64,000 nt of DNA, from assembly GCA_028551475.1 (NCBI GenBank), contig CM052357.1, positions 28,789,745 through 28,853,744 of the forward strand, read 5' to 3'. Below the pieces are notes generated by a model, which was given only the letters and a program-made list of their open reading frames with translations, was not told the DNA's origin and did not search any database. Source of the DNA: Casuarina equisetifolia (taxonomy: Eukaryota > Streptophyta > Magnoliopsida > Fagales > Casuarinaceae). Shown piece by piece: positions 35,713 through 50,300 of the stretch. The translations under genes and the position numbers were made by a program. How positions within the stretch are numbered: position 1 is the stretch's first letter; every line of letters begins with the position of its first letter.

Positions 35713-36160
35713 GATCTCTTCAGGGAGAGAAACTGAGACAGAAAGAGAACGAAAGAGAAATGTGTTTGGCAAAGGGTGGGAGAGAAAGAGCCGCACGTTC
35801 TCTTCTCTTCAAGGAAAGGGGGGGAGAGACAGCAAAAGAGAAATGGGTTTGGCTTCTTTCTTTAGCTGAATGAATGTGCAGTTTTTCTGTTTCATGAACT
35901 GTGTTCAGGCACTCTTTTATAATGGGTTGGACAGAGACGGAGCTCTCTCTTCTTTCAAAGCCAGTTTTATCACTCAAAGAGTACGAAAACTTTCCTCGTC
36001 CTTGAATCATATTTTGCACATGGAACGTGTTTTTGCTCTCTGTCCTTGTGTGAATGTTTGTGGCAAGCAGTTATTGGCTAACTTGGTCAATGATTTGCAG
36101 AAGTAAGGAAGTTTCGCACAAAACAAAAACAGGGACCCATCCTCCGGCTGGATGGAGTTT
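35713..36160 (-). promoter_or_regulatory. Promoter and leader of DUF247 gene C
   Basis: TATAAAA lies at 35921-35915 on the minus strand, in the same context as gene A (cattataaaagagtg). About 60 bp of purine-rich sequence near 35790-35850 is extra compared with genes A and B and lengthens the leader. Similarity to the other promoters continues to about 36140 (ggctaacttggtcaatgatt). Confidence 0.62.
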
Positions 36161-36645
36161 CTGCGTTACTTCTATGCCTCTGTGGGGTAGTTCTCATCCC
36201 ACATGTTAAATGAGCGGCCCACGGCGTGGGGTCGGTGTCTCGTGTTATCAAGGAAATGTAATTTGTACGCAAAGAGAAATGTAATTTGTACGCAAAGAGA
36301 AATGTAATTTAGCATCCCCATAGGTTATAGCAAAATTTAAAGCTCAAGCTTATGTATCATTGTGTTAGTAGTGGTACAATAGTTAGGTTAACTAACAAAG
36401 TTATAATATCTTAATTAATAGAAGTATCTATGTAATTATAAAAACTAGAGTTTTTCCCTATAAATATATGAAATATATAAAAACTTAGTAAATGAGTTAT
36501 TTCATTAAAAGAGTCCCTTGAGAGGTTGGTTAGTTGCTCAAAAAGAACCTTTGGGGGTTTGTTTGTAGAACTCCATATGTTTGTGACGAGTGTTTCATGA
36601 ATTTTAGGCAATGAGAGTATTCTATAAAATATTACCCATTTGATG

Positions 36646-36676
<31 letters not shown>

Positions 36677-37559
36677 AAGAAAATATATAAGAATAGACTA
36701 TGAGAAATGTATGACATTGTATTGGTCTTAACTTTCTTAAATTTATGATGTTTGAATGGTACACTCATGTTGTTGTTGTGTGTTCGTCCATTTGCGGCTA
36801 ATGAGGAATCTAGATGAATACTTAACATATTGTGCTTGAGTTTAAACTCACATGGTAATAAGGTATGTTTAATAAATAATATAAAGTTGTTATCCCATGT
36901 TATTAACAAGTTTATTACAAATTTAATTTAATATCAATTTATGATGTCAGGAACTTTGATAAGTATAGGCATGATCATGCTCTTCATTTCCTAACTTCAC
37001 GAGTTCTTGATTCTACATGTTTTGCATGAATTGCTTTGTAGATAGTTGAAAGAGAGCACAAAATTCTCCATGAATTCAACTACAAAGTTAAAAACAAAGG
37101 TATTAGAAATAGGTTCATGATTCAATCTAAAAGCTAACTCATAAATTATAAAGATAATTTTTATATTTAAATATTATTTAATGATTATCTCTTTTAAATT
37201 ATGAACTTTTATTTTTTATATTTTCTTACATACCAAGTAGTGGAATGGATGTTTTTCACATACCGAGCCTAGTCTAAAAGTTAGAGGTTAAACAAGAATT
37301 ATGGTAGATTAACCTAGTTTCTAATATTATATTAAAAATAAACTCATAATCTAACTTAAAATTAACTTATTAATTATTGAGAGACTTTTTTATATTTAAA
37401 CATTACTTAAAGATCTTATTTTTTTTTCAATATAAGACTTTTATCTTCTACAAAGAATTTTGACACTTAATTGTTAAAAAGGATTAAACTTTATTTTCTA
37501 AAAACTTGGATATATTAAATAAAGATATTAGCAACATAATATCATTATTTTTAACGTTA
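36161..37559. other. Intergenic, unit C, with short tandem repeats
   Basis: No gene is recognised. A 23-bp unit (gaaatgtaatttgtacgc...) is repeated 2.5 times at 36253-36310. A hexamer, gaaagt, is repeated about six times at 36644-36678. The remainder is AT-rich. Confidence 0.6.
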
Positions 37560-38040
37560 TTACTGTTAAAAACACGAACTTGGTTTCCTGATCGGTCTTT
37601 TTTGTTCCTGTGTTCCCGGCACAAAATTCGGCATTCCCGGATAGTTATCCTAGGTTCATTGTTCTTTCCCGAGAAGTTTCGAGTTCCCTCAACCGTGAAG
37701 AGATTGAACTTGGCTTGATTGTCCATATTTTCATCGTGGATTTTTTCTCAGTCGAATAACGAAGAAACCGTTGTTCTGCGTTATATCTACGGCGGAAGGA
37801 ACAAGTCTCCGGAGATTTGCCTTGTGAGTTTGGCAGGACCAAAGCTGCCATGTTTGAATAGAAATGTCGGGACGTACTGCTCAATAGATACAACTCGTCC
37901 CTCTCAAACAGTGCATTTTTTAAAACGTGTGCAAAAAGATCGCCTAATAATGATGGTGGTGATCTAAACAAGCGGGGTTCCGGGAGAAATAATGCTGTCA
38001 GGGAGCTCCTTTCTTTTGTTCTGTGGACCCGCATGTGGCA
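37560..38040. repeat. Upstream duplicated block, unit C
   Basis: This is a diverged copy of the core at 16960-17400 and 30200-30620. Shared landmarks are tcaaccgtga, tgtccatattttcatcgtgg and gtgatctaaacaagcgggg. It is the most divergent of the three and lies furthest from its gene. Confidence 0.55.
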
Positions 38041-40250
38041 TAATCAAGAAATTAGTTATTTGGAATAATCTTTATTTAACATATATTTTATTTCAAATAT
38101 GCACTAATTTCAATTTTGAATGGAGTGTTATATTTAAACAAAAATTTTGATATTTTATTAAAAAAATTTGCTAAAACGATTAATTTATATTAATAAAAAT
38201 TAATATATAAAAACATAGGAACATTATCCTAATATGATGAGAATTATGAAAGCTAAAAAATATTAGAAATCTCTAAATTTCAATCAAAATGATATTTTTT
38301 TGTGAATAATATTTTATATTTTAAAAAAAAATATGTAGTTGTTGTTGCTGTTGAAGACTTGTATTTAGTGGGATAGAATCGCCGGGAATGGAATATATAA
38401 ATTTTGAGTATGTACCCTTGACCAACAAGGGAAAGGACATGTTGTATGCTGGTCCTGTAAAAAAACCCCTACAGGATGAGAACAACCGTCATCGGAGGTA
38501 TACCAAGACTGATATGGAATTGATTTGAGTGTTGAATGATCTTTCGTATACTGTGTATATTCGGTGAAAGGGATCATCAATGTGCTTGTTATAATCATTT
38601 TTAGCTTACATTGAAGCTTTTGGTTTTGAATCAAAATGGGTAAATGTTGAGATCTCAACCGAAAACTCTATGATCTTATTTAAAATTTGTTAAATTAGAG
38701 TTTGATATAGCTTGTTTGTACGTTGAACACATGGGTTAGGATTTTAATTTCTCCTGGATCAGGGAAGAGATTTCTCTTATTAATCTTATAAAAATTTAGT
38801 GGAAAGAAGAGTTCTAACCAAATTTTAATTAAAAGGATAGTTAGGATCTTTGAACTTGACAAATTATGGAATTATTTGTTGTTGTCTCTTAAGCTTTAGT
38901 TATCTTGACTATTTGTGATGGACTATTATATTATGTGTATTAAAGAACTGTACATAAACAAAACCTCTACGTACATTGTGCATTAATCAAATATTTTTGT
39001 TGATAATTCTAATTTAAAACCTCTTAATTCTAATATTAAGTAACCAATGCAAATTGAGTTTTGTAAAAAAAAAAAAAAACTCTTTCTTTTAAATAAATGA
39101 AGACTTAGAGGAATGAGATGTTGAACTCAAAACCTAGATCCTAACTAGTTAGTAATCAGTTACTAAACTACTTATTTATCATGTTGTAGAACTTGTTAAC
39201 AATGAGATATACACTTGTCAGCATCAAATCATGGATATCCCGCGGTTTTTAGGTCACGAGCCAACGAAAAGTCCTTGCGCTGAAATAAGAAGTTTCCTTC
39301 ATAATATGGTTAGGAACTAGACAAGTTGGATTGGAACTGATACTTCCATCAAGTATAATGTTACAATTGATTAAGCCTCACTTTAACAATACCAAACAAA
39401 GTGATAATTTTCATCACCGTAGTGGCTTTCAATTCAACATTACATCTACAATAAGCATCCATGATAGTTAAATTAAATTAAATTAAATTAAATTAAATTA
39501 AATTAAATTAAATTAAATTTTCAAAGAAATGATAAAGATGACTTTCTTTTTCTTTGATGCTGCTATCAAAAACTAGTTATCGTTTATGAACTATACAATG
39601 CATTTCACATATACAAGGACAATCCATGTAGAAGTGAAACCTGCATGAGATTGATTAGATATTATGTATGTGTGTATATTCTCAATAAACCTTAAACTAT
39701 AACCATCTATCATGTATTTTTTTTTCTTTTTAAGATTTATCTCAATGTAGTAGCAAACTAAAATATCTATCCACGTTTTTCAAATAACTCTGGAAAAATT
39801 TAATGCAATGTTTTGAGTTAATGCATTAATTTGTCATAATCCAATGAATATATCTAGATAATGTTGACGTAAAAATGTAAATATAATAATAAAAAAGTGA
39901 AACATATCAAAAACTAAAGAATAACTATAGATAATAATAATAAAGTAAAGTCCAATAATAATGGAAGCATAAAATGTCCAAACTCATAGGGTGAGTGTCC
40001 TGACTTAGTAGTATTCTTTGAGCTAAACCTTGACTGATAGTTGCACCGGTTATAGGTTTGAATCTTTATTTTTTTTTTAGGTGCGTGTGTAAAAAAAATA
40101 AAAAAATAAAAAAGTCCAATAAACTTATAATAGTATTGCTATAGAGAGAAAAATAGTAATAAAATATGAAATATAATTGGAAAACTTGAGAATAATAGAG
40201 TATAAAAATTAGGTCAGAAAATGATTCTTTAAATAGTTATTGAGCTTTTT
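38041..40250. other. Intergenic between array and RPS11
   Basis: No gene is recognised. 39270-39650 aligns with 31320-31650 of the B/C spacer, so array-derived sequence continues to here. A pentanucleotide repeat, (TTAAA)n, about 10 units long, occupies 39468-39519 inside that block. A possible SINE is at 39985-40080. Confidence 0.6.
39985..40080 (+). mobile_element. Possible tRNA-derived SINE
   Basis: tgacttagtagt (40001-40012) resembles a polymerase III A box and ggtttgaatc (40055-40064) a B box. A T-rich end follows at 40065-40078. There is no target duplication that I can define. Confidence 0.35.
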
Positions 40251-40309
40251 TGTACTTGCAAAACGACCTCGCTTACACCCTTCTTGGACGGAGGGTAATT
40301 TGGTAACTA

Positions 40310-40429
40310 ACGCCAGTTAGGGTTCACCCTATAAGTTCTCTCTAAGCTTGCTCTGTTCTATTTGTTAGGGTTTCTGGGTCATCGCCTCCTTTGCGCAGCT
40401 GGTGTTACGAGTCTCCACATACCCTAATC
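40310..40429 (+). promoter_or_regulatory. RPS11 promoter and leader with telo-boxes
   Basis: ttagggttt at 40365-40373 is the reverse complement of the telo-box AAACCCTAA that is common in plant ribosomal protein promoters. A shorter ttagggtt lies at 40317-40324. The leader between them is pyrimidine-rich (ttctctctaagcttgctct). I see no convincing TATA box. Confidence 0.65.
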
Positions 40430-42347
<1,918 letters not shown>

Positions 42348-43880
42348 GTTTATGTATAAGGTTTATCAGTGGTGTTACATTTGAATTGGAGTGAGTTAGA
42401 TGAGCTACTCTCTCAGATGAGACTTTTTGTCCTTTTTTTCGTTTGAATCTTTGTATGACCTACTTCTGTTATTTGAACTGGAGTTCGGGAGTTTTGCAAG
42501 GGCAATCATTTCTTTTTGTGGGATGCACCTGAAGTTTTAAGTTGTTTCCATGATGTGATTGTGCCTAAGAACCTTGTGAATTCAGTTTGGCTAATTAGTT
42601 TTCATCTCCCTGAACATAAAGTTTTGAACGACCGCGGCTTCCCCCTTTAGGATATTTATTAGCACACTTCGTCCATTGGTTTTCTAGTAGTATCCACCAA
42701 ACAAATTGTTGGACCCTTCTTCAAACGAGTGAACGGTGTTGGTTAGGTGAGGGTTCATCAAACCCCTTAGCCAACAAGGTATGACTAAATTCTGAATTTG
42801 TGTTACTTTGTCAGTGCGTTGAGCCTCTAGACCTTACTAAGATTATCCCATTGACATGCCCGGCAATCACGGGTTTGAATTTCTTGGCAATGTCGAGCAG
42901 CGTTTTCAAAGTCCCCGTAGGGTTCCAGAGCGTGCTTATTTTTGTTGTGTCAATTATAAGCTTGTGCTCTCTGGAGTCATCGTCTGATTATTGTTATGGA
43001 CATGCCGTGGCCCATTGATAGATATGTCCATCTCTTTCATCTCATGAACATTTTTGTCAATGTCCCAATTAGCATACAAAAAGCGACAGCCCACAAGTTT
43101 GGGCGCTTGCACAAGCCCAGAGTTATAATGTCTATATGCTGCGAGGGGCAAGAGGCAGCGTGTCAAATCTTTTGGAATGCTTAGCACTTTTTTGTAACTT
43201 GGTATTGCTCTTAAAATATAAGCAAGGTACTAAATACGATAATAAAACTTATAATTTGAGTTTTAATATGAAATTATCATTGTGAGATGGAGCAGAACGT
43301 GAAAGGAAAGGACTTTAAAGGCCTTCTATTGGTGAAACCAAGACAAAGTGGGGCCCCATGGGAAAAGTACAAGCGCATCAGACAACTTTATTTCCCTGGA
43401 TTCGACACACAGTGCCGCTGGGTCCCCTTCTCGCTAATGGAGCTTCTTTTTTTCTCTTTTCTTGAATTGTCATATCAACATCCATGACAGATGGATATGC
43501 CCATTCACAAAAATGTGTTTCGTCCGGTTTGTTCCAATTCTTCCATTAACAAGCATCTCTGCCGACCCGCCGTGTTTCCAATAAGAGCAAATGCCTATGC
43601 GTGCGTTCGTCTTTCGAGCCTAGGGAGAAGTTAAAGAAAACTCCATACCTAAGGGATGATAAAATTTCCTACATGTAATCATGATCTCGAACTTATTTCT
43701 CAACGGAATCGGTAAGTTATTGGTTAGATCTCGTGGCGGGGAAGTTCAGTTGGAACTGTTTCTACGGATCGGAAGGGAGAATTCTTCCCCAAAGACGGGA
43801 GATTAAATGATTGTACTTCCGCAAGGCATATATTGCCCCCACTATCCAAACACGACCCCTTGGTGGCCCCCGCCCAACTA
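42348..43880. other. RPS11 3' region and intergenic DNA
   Basis: The first 200-300 bases are probably RPS11 3' untranslated sequence. The rest has no recognisable gene; the short frames at 42800-43500 show no domains and overlap on both strands. Confidence 0.5.
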
Positions 43881-43888
43881 CTGCCCCA

Positions 43889-44364
43889 CACGTGGCGGTG
43901 ATTAATTAGTTGGATGTTCGATGGACCCCACGGCTAATCCTACCCGCCTTGTGATGCTGCAGTCCCTGACCAACAACAAGTCCACACTCTTGCCCACTCC
44001 AGCTGTATTCAGAATGTACGGCTCCAGATTGATCGTCGTCGGGGAACTGGTGAATCGACGGTCTGCATTATAGCAGTCCACGACGCGCGAGGTGCCAGTG
44101 CCGTTGTCAGCGTCTGCTGAGCCCCGCCTCGAAATACCACACCATCAATCAGATGCTTTCATCGCTTTCGCCTTCTGACTTCTCTGCAAGGCTCTTTTCC
44201 TCTTGCTCCGTGGAAATCTAGGGTTTCTTTTACTGTTCGATGCCCTCGGCCCTCCTCTGCCTTGCCGTGGAGGGACATTTCTCTGATTGATCGCTCGGAC
44301 GGTTAGTCTTGAGGTTTTTGCCTGTTTTGATGGGGGGAGGATAGGCTTCTGAGAGCTCGGGGAG
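43889..44364 (+). promoter_or_regulatory. Promoter and 5' leader of the SET gene, with G-box and two uORFs
   Basis: cacgtggc (43889-43896) is a G-box/ABRE-type core. The probable leader contains two short upstream reading frames: ATG at 44153 to TAG at 44221 (22 codons) and ATG at 44240 to TGA at 44290 (16 codons). Both end before the main ATG at 44365. Whether they are in the mRNA depends on the unmapped transcription start. Confidence 0.5.
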
Positions 44365-47300
44365 ATGGAGAACTTGTGGCAGATGAAATGTGGTTCATCA
44401 TCGACGCCATCCTTGCTTCCGTCATCGTCGCTTGAGCCAAGGGATCAGGTGATTTTACAGTGCTGCTTTGCCTTAATTTTTGATCCATGGTGAAGTCGTT
44501 GACATTCACTTGCATGTACTTTATGTGATATTGGAGAGGTAATGGTTTGTGCATTTATTGCTTCTTGTACAATGTGCTGTTGGGAATGATACTATAGGGA
44601 ATAACGTGAATGATTGACGGTGAAAGACTTTTGGAGTGGGCATTTAGAGTGGATATGGCTTTAAGAGGCGATAGCATTTGGCTTTTATCATCGGCAGTGT
44701 ATTCTCAGCCTTTGTGTTTTCTATGTGTGCTTGCATAAATACACACATGGACATGTACATATATGGATAGGTGGGAGACTGACTGAGAGAGAAAGAGAGA
44801 AAGAGAGACAGAGAGGGTTGTAATTAGTGAGTTTGATAATTCATCTTGCCATGTGATGCTTCTTTGTTACATAGAAAATGAAATTGCCCTAGAGAAATCG
44901 ATTGCAAGCATTGACTATGAAACTGACTGTATAATAACAATGTTCTGTGCAGGATATTGTCTGAGACTTATCGTTTTATATTTATTTTTCAAAAATAGGC
45001 GCGTCCCTATGTTCCAGCACCAAACAACTTTAACTATGATTGACCAATCAGTAAAAGGACAATGACGAGGTAGACAAAGTTAAGAATGGGAAAAGGCACA
45101 TACTGATTATTCTAAGGAATGATAACTATGTAATTCTCTTTTTGACATCTGAGTTTCTGCATCAACTTGAGAAAACAATAATGGGAACCATCAGATTTCT
45201 GCATTGAATACCTGAGCTGCTGATTCCAATCTGATTGTCGGTAAATATTGCTGGCGAGGCCACTTATTGTAACTGATTTCATGGATCAAAAACTGAGAAG
45301 CTACTCTCTTCAATTGTTTTAAAGAAAATGGGGAATGCCTGAATGCCTAAGTTGGGAACCTATTGTTAGTCTGAACAAGCCTGGATATGCAGATTGCAAC
45401 ACTTCGGAACTCCTTGACCTTTTTTAGTTGTTTTATATTGATTTTGCTTTGTGCCTAGTGTGTGACTTTTTCCTTTGATGATATAGTTATATGTGATTTA
45501 GAAGGTATTGATACGTGTGTTTACCAGTTCATACTTGTGTTCATGACTGAACAAATTTAATTAATTTGTACTTTTTAATAAATTATCAATACAGACAAAC
45601 ACAGGCTACTATTCTTATCCGCACATTGCATCAGATTTGAGATCAACAATGTATGGAAGGATGGAAGATCCTGTTTTCTCCAACAGTTTGAGTTTTGGTA
45701 TCCATAGGCCTGGCCATGCAGACCAAGGCAATTCGTTTCTGGCTCTCCTATCTGGGTCACCATCACTGTTGCAGTGTGATTTTCAGGAATTGTCTTATCC
45801 AAGAGCATCTGGTTCCTGTGGTAAACTTCCTTCTAATGGTACAAGTGTCACTACAAATGCCTTTGGAAGTGACATTCCACCAATATCCTCTGGCCTATTA
45901 TCAGATAATCTAAGCAATCAAAATATGAGAATTGGGACAGATTTTTGTTCTGTTGTCTCATCCAGGGCAGTGATGAGTTCCAATTGTAGTGGCAATTCTA
46001 TTTTCCATGGTCCTCAGGGATCAGACTTGGCCAACGCAGTTGGCAGCCACTTGGTTCCTGTTAGTGAGAAAGTGAAGGTTCCTTCTTTGAGTGGGGAATG
46101 GCATGGTACAAGCAATTTAAACATGGGGAATCTAAGCAGTATGAACTTTCAAAGCTTGCAGAAAATGCCTTCAGATGCAAACGCTTCCATATCTAAGCAG
46201 TCATCAACTTTCATGAATGGATGCCCTCGTGTGTTTTGTTCGGATACAAGTGAGTGCTTCTTGATTTCTGTAATATGCAAAACAACTCACCAACCTTTGC
46301 CACTACATTCTGATGTGTAATTATTTACTTGTATTTGAAAAGCTGGGTATTTGCTTCTCAGCAATACAGGACTTCTTGGTATTGTTTGCTCGTGCCATTG
46401 CCTCCACATGTCTGTCTCTAAATTTTGTGAGGTAACTTCAGCTTTGATATTGTTACCACGCAATATTTGCATCCATTTGATATGCTTTTGTGCTTAGTAG
46501 AAGGTTTGATTGGCATAATTTTGCAGCATTCAGGATTATGTGATGTTAATCCTGGGGATGTTGTTCATATGGACAGTGGAGAGACCATCTCTGAGTGGCG
46601 TAAGCTGTACTTCCAGAAATTTAGGGTAAGATGTGTTAAACACTCTAGCGTTTGCCTTTTCAAGTACAGTAATTTTGTGTGCATGTTGGGAATCTACATT
46701 GTGTCTGAGCATCTGTGTTGTTTGTGTCATTATCCAAACCTGTAATCCAGATTTGCATACATGACTAACTTGGTAAAATCATGTACTGTTCAATATTCAC
46801 GTGAAAAAGAATGAATTCATAACTTACATTTTGGTTCCTGATGTTTAGAGATTCAAAACTTTTCTCCAATTGTAACAAAACTATAAAAGAAAAAAGAACA
46901 CAAGTCTATGAACTCTCCCATCATAGCGATATCTCAAACCCTAACTACTACATGTAAATGGAATGCTCAAAAGGGAGAGCAGCCTCAACTCATCCTTAAT
47001 GCATAAACAAAGGAAGGTCAAATACAAACTGACTCACAACAGAGAAGCCGTGTCACAGATGAAAGCAAGACTGGTCTATTCCAGAACACTAGGATAACCA
47101 AGAAGCTTCTTAACGTACTTAAAAAAGGCTCTACTTCCCAAAGCTAGCAAACTGGGGGCTACAGCTAAGTTAGTAAGTCTTAATGTTTTGTGAAATTTGT
47201 TAAAAATGTCTGCTTATAAAATTTTCTTAGATTTTGGTTATGCTTCGAGTATATCTATGTATTGTAACAGTAACTTATGTAGTCTATTTTTTGAGCATCC

Positions 47301-50300
47301 TTGAACCCTTGGGTAACTTGGTTTATGACCAAGAGATCTGGTGATTATCTGGTGAAAAGGCCTTGGTCTTCTTGGTATAATTCATCTGAATTATAAAGTT
47401 GGGAAGGAGTTGCTCCTGTGAAGTTATGTGTTGTCTGCTTGTTCTCACACTCTAAATGCTTCCTGTGTGCGTGGGTTGTTTGCTGAGACTAGCGTGACTG
47501 TTCAATTGCCATCATAAGGCTGATTGTCGAGTGAAACACTTTCTGGTAAAGATTCAGTCATCGAGCTTCTTTGGGGCATTAGAATGTGCATGTGTATTTG
47601 TAGGGTAATCTGCACCTGAATAATGCTATCCATATCCATGTTTGCTCGGTATGTCTACTTTTGTTTACTGTTGTTGTCTACCTGATCCTGAAAAGAAGCT
47701 CTTGCCGTTGCCTGTCCAACTACAAGCTAATAAATGCTGCTCTGTGGAAAGTGACACCTTTCGTCATTTTTTGTGTTCACTCAATCATGTTAGCATCTAC
47801 ACATCTAATTTCTTGCCCCTTGAGCTCTACTGACAATTCATTTTTCATGCAGAACAGGTAGCATGATAGACATGCATTTATTAGACTAATGGAGCATTTT
47901 TGTCATATATTTTCTTAGCACTTGATTGTCCAAAAACTTTTATGTTGCCCGCATTATTCCCCAGTTCTATCCAGATTATGAATTTGTAAACTATCTGCAC
48001 TTTGTCCTGGTATGATGTGATAAACAACTTTAAAAGGTAAGAATGAAGACACGTTTTGAGCAAAAACAAAAGAAAAAAGAGTAGAGTCATGAGTTTCCTC
48101 TAGCTGGAAGCCTGTTGATGAGGAGCTTGATGTCCTACTTTCTAGCAAGATGGTCAAGCCAATGTTGCGCTTCTTCTGAGAAAGCCTAGTCTGCGATTAA
48201 TGTCTATAGTTGTACTTCTAACTTTAATCCTAGTGAAATTTTGCTCGAATTGCATGGCACAGAAGGTTTTGTGCATAGCTATATACATATGTAGAAATCT
48301 GTATTTGGACAATGGCGCGTACATGCAAGCTTACTTTAATTAGGATGATGTAGTTTGACTGAAGTATTATGGTGACAAGTGTTAGGATATCTGTTAAGCA
48401 TTTGTTTTTACCGTATCTTTGGAATTGAGTGTTGTATTCTTATTTGCATGTGTTTGAAGCATCGAGAACACTGGATGGTGATGTTTTTATAATGCTTTAG
48501 ATTAGGGTTCCAGAAGATCAGAGTGAGTGGGACTGGCCTGAAGGTTTATCTGTGACTGCTGGCTTTGTTAAATCTAGTGTGTCTAATACCAATTCATGCA
48601 AAAGCCCGGACTTGTCTCATTGGTTTGGTTCATCTGGAGGTTTAGTAAGGTCTGAACAGCCTGTAGACCATGTTCTGTTTCCAAAGAACACTCATACAGA
48701 CCAGAATTTGCATATTGATACGTTGCAAAATGAAAAACAGAGGAATTTTCAGGATGTTAACAACTTTCTTCTCAAGAACTCTGTTGGCACTTCTTGGAGA
48801 AATTTGCATGCTGCAGTGGATAATCAGACAATGGAGGGCCCTATATCTAGGTGTTCAACCATGCAAAAGTTTGTTGGTACTGGACTGGATAATGGTTGTC
48901 AGTCAATTTCTGGTTACATTGATGGTATCGTGAAGAATGGAAATCCATCGATCTCCTGCTCTACTTTGCAGAATGTGAACGACCTTAATAAACATTCTGA
49001 TGCTAGCAAAACAAAAAACGCAAAAAATAGTGTGATTGTGGACCAAGGTGCTGCTTCTTCAAACATTGAGTTGAGGCTTGGGCAGCCATACCAGCCTAGT
49101 TGGAGTTCTGGAAATTCAATTCTACCTGTCATAGGGCCTCAGCTGTCTGACAAACTGGAAAATCCACCGAAGTCATGCTTCCCTTTGCAGATGATTCATA
49201 ATGGTTTGTTGGAAAAATATTCTTACTTAGCTCATCGTCCATGGAATATATGTTATTTTTTTATTCCACCAATTTTATCGATTTTTACTGAGCAACTTTA
49301 TAATGGTTACTTGCGGAACTTTTGCAGCAGCCTACTACAGGGAAGAAGATTATAGGCAATATCATCACTGTCCTGCTGATCCATTTCATTCAGGCATAGA
49401 AGGACAAACAAGCTGGATGAACCCTGGGAGCCATGCATTTGGAGTAAGTCATTCTATAGACACTGATAGACTCGAAAAGTCCAAGTGCAATGTGGCCAGG
49501 AGTTCTGTGGTTTTGCCACTCACAGAATTTAATAACCCAGCTGATAGTGCATACACAAGAGCTAAAGTTAATATGGCAAATAGCAATGAACATATGATGC
49601 CCAGGGTACTACATTGTGCATCTCAAGCTGCTGAGCATGATAAATTCAATGTATGCTGGAATGGTGGTAGTTGTTTAGAGAGGCAATTGAGTATTTCCGA
49701 CTTTGATACCCTCAGACTTATGGACAAGGGTAAGGCGGTGGGATGTGTCACTGATGTCTCTCTTACTGCAACAGACACAGGATTTGGAAATCACAAGCAG
49801 GTGACAGACTCGGTTTTAGGTGGAAGCAGTTTGTCAGCTGTAAGTAATAAGGGTTATCATTTACATCAGTTGTGCAGTGTACCATTAGATGCATCTGATG
49901 CCAGAAACTTATCGAGCTATGTTGAGAAGGATCCTTGTCCTGGAAGTACTGGACAAAGTGATCATGTTTTTAGATCAAATTTGCCACTGCATGGAGTCTC
50001 AATGGGATTTCCTTCGGTTACTCTAACCTCTTCTCCAGATACTACTCCAGCATTATTCAAGCAAGAGGGCATTGGTGTAAGCCCTTATTTGCTTGATGAG
50101 GATCTGAGATTTCTTGCGTTAAGGCAAATACTGGAGTTATCCAAGCAACAGCAAGCTTTATCTTCTTTAATAAATCAAGAACGAGGTAGATGTGATAGCT
50201 CCTCTGATGCTCAGCATTCTATTGTTGACCCTTCAACTTGTCAAGAGCAAAGACATGGACCTTATTTTAACAGTAAACAAGGTGTTTCTGAAGCTGCCAT

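Noticed and set aside
37645-38034. 129-codon minus-strand frame
   Set aside because: It lies in the copied upstream block; the frame is not preserved in units A and B.
43287-43487. 66-codon plus-strand frame between RPS11 and the SET gene
   Set aside because: No recognisable domain, no homologous copy in the window, and overlapping frames on the other strand are equally long.
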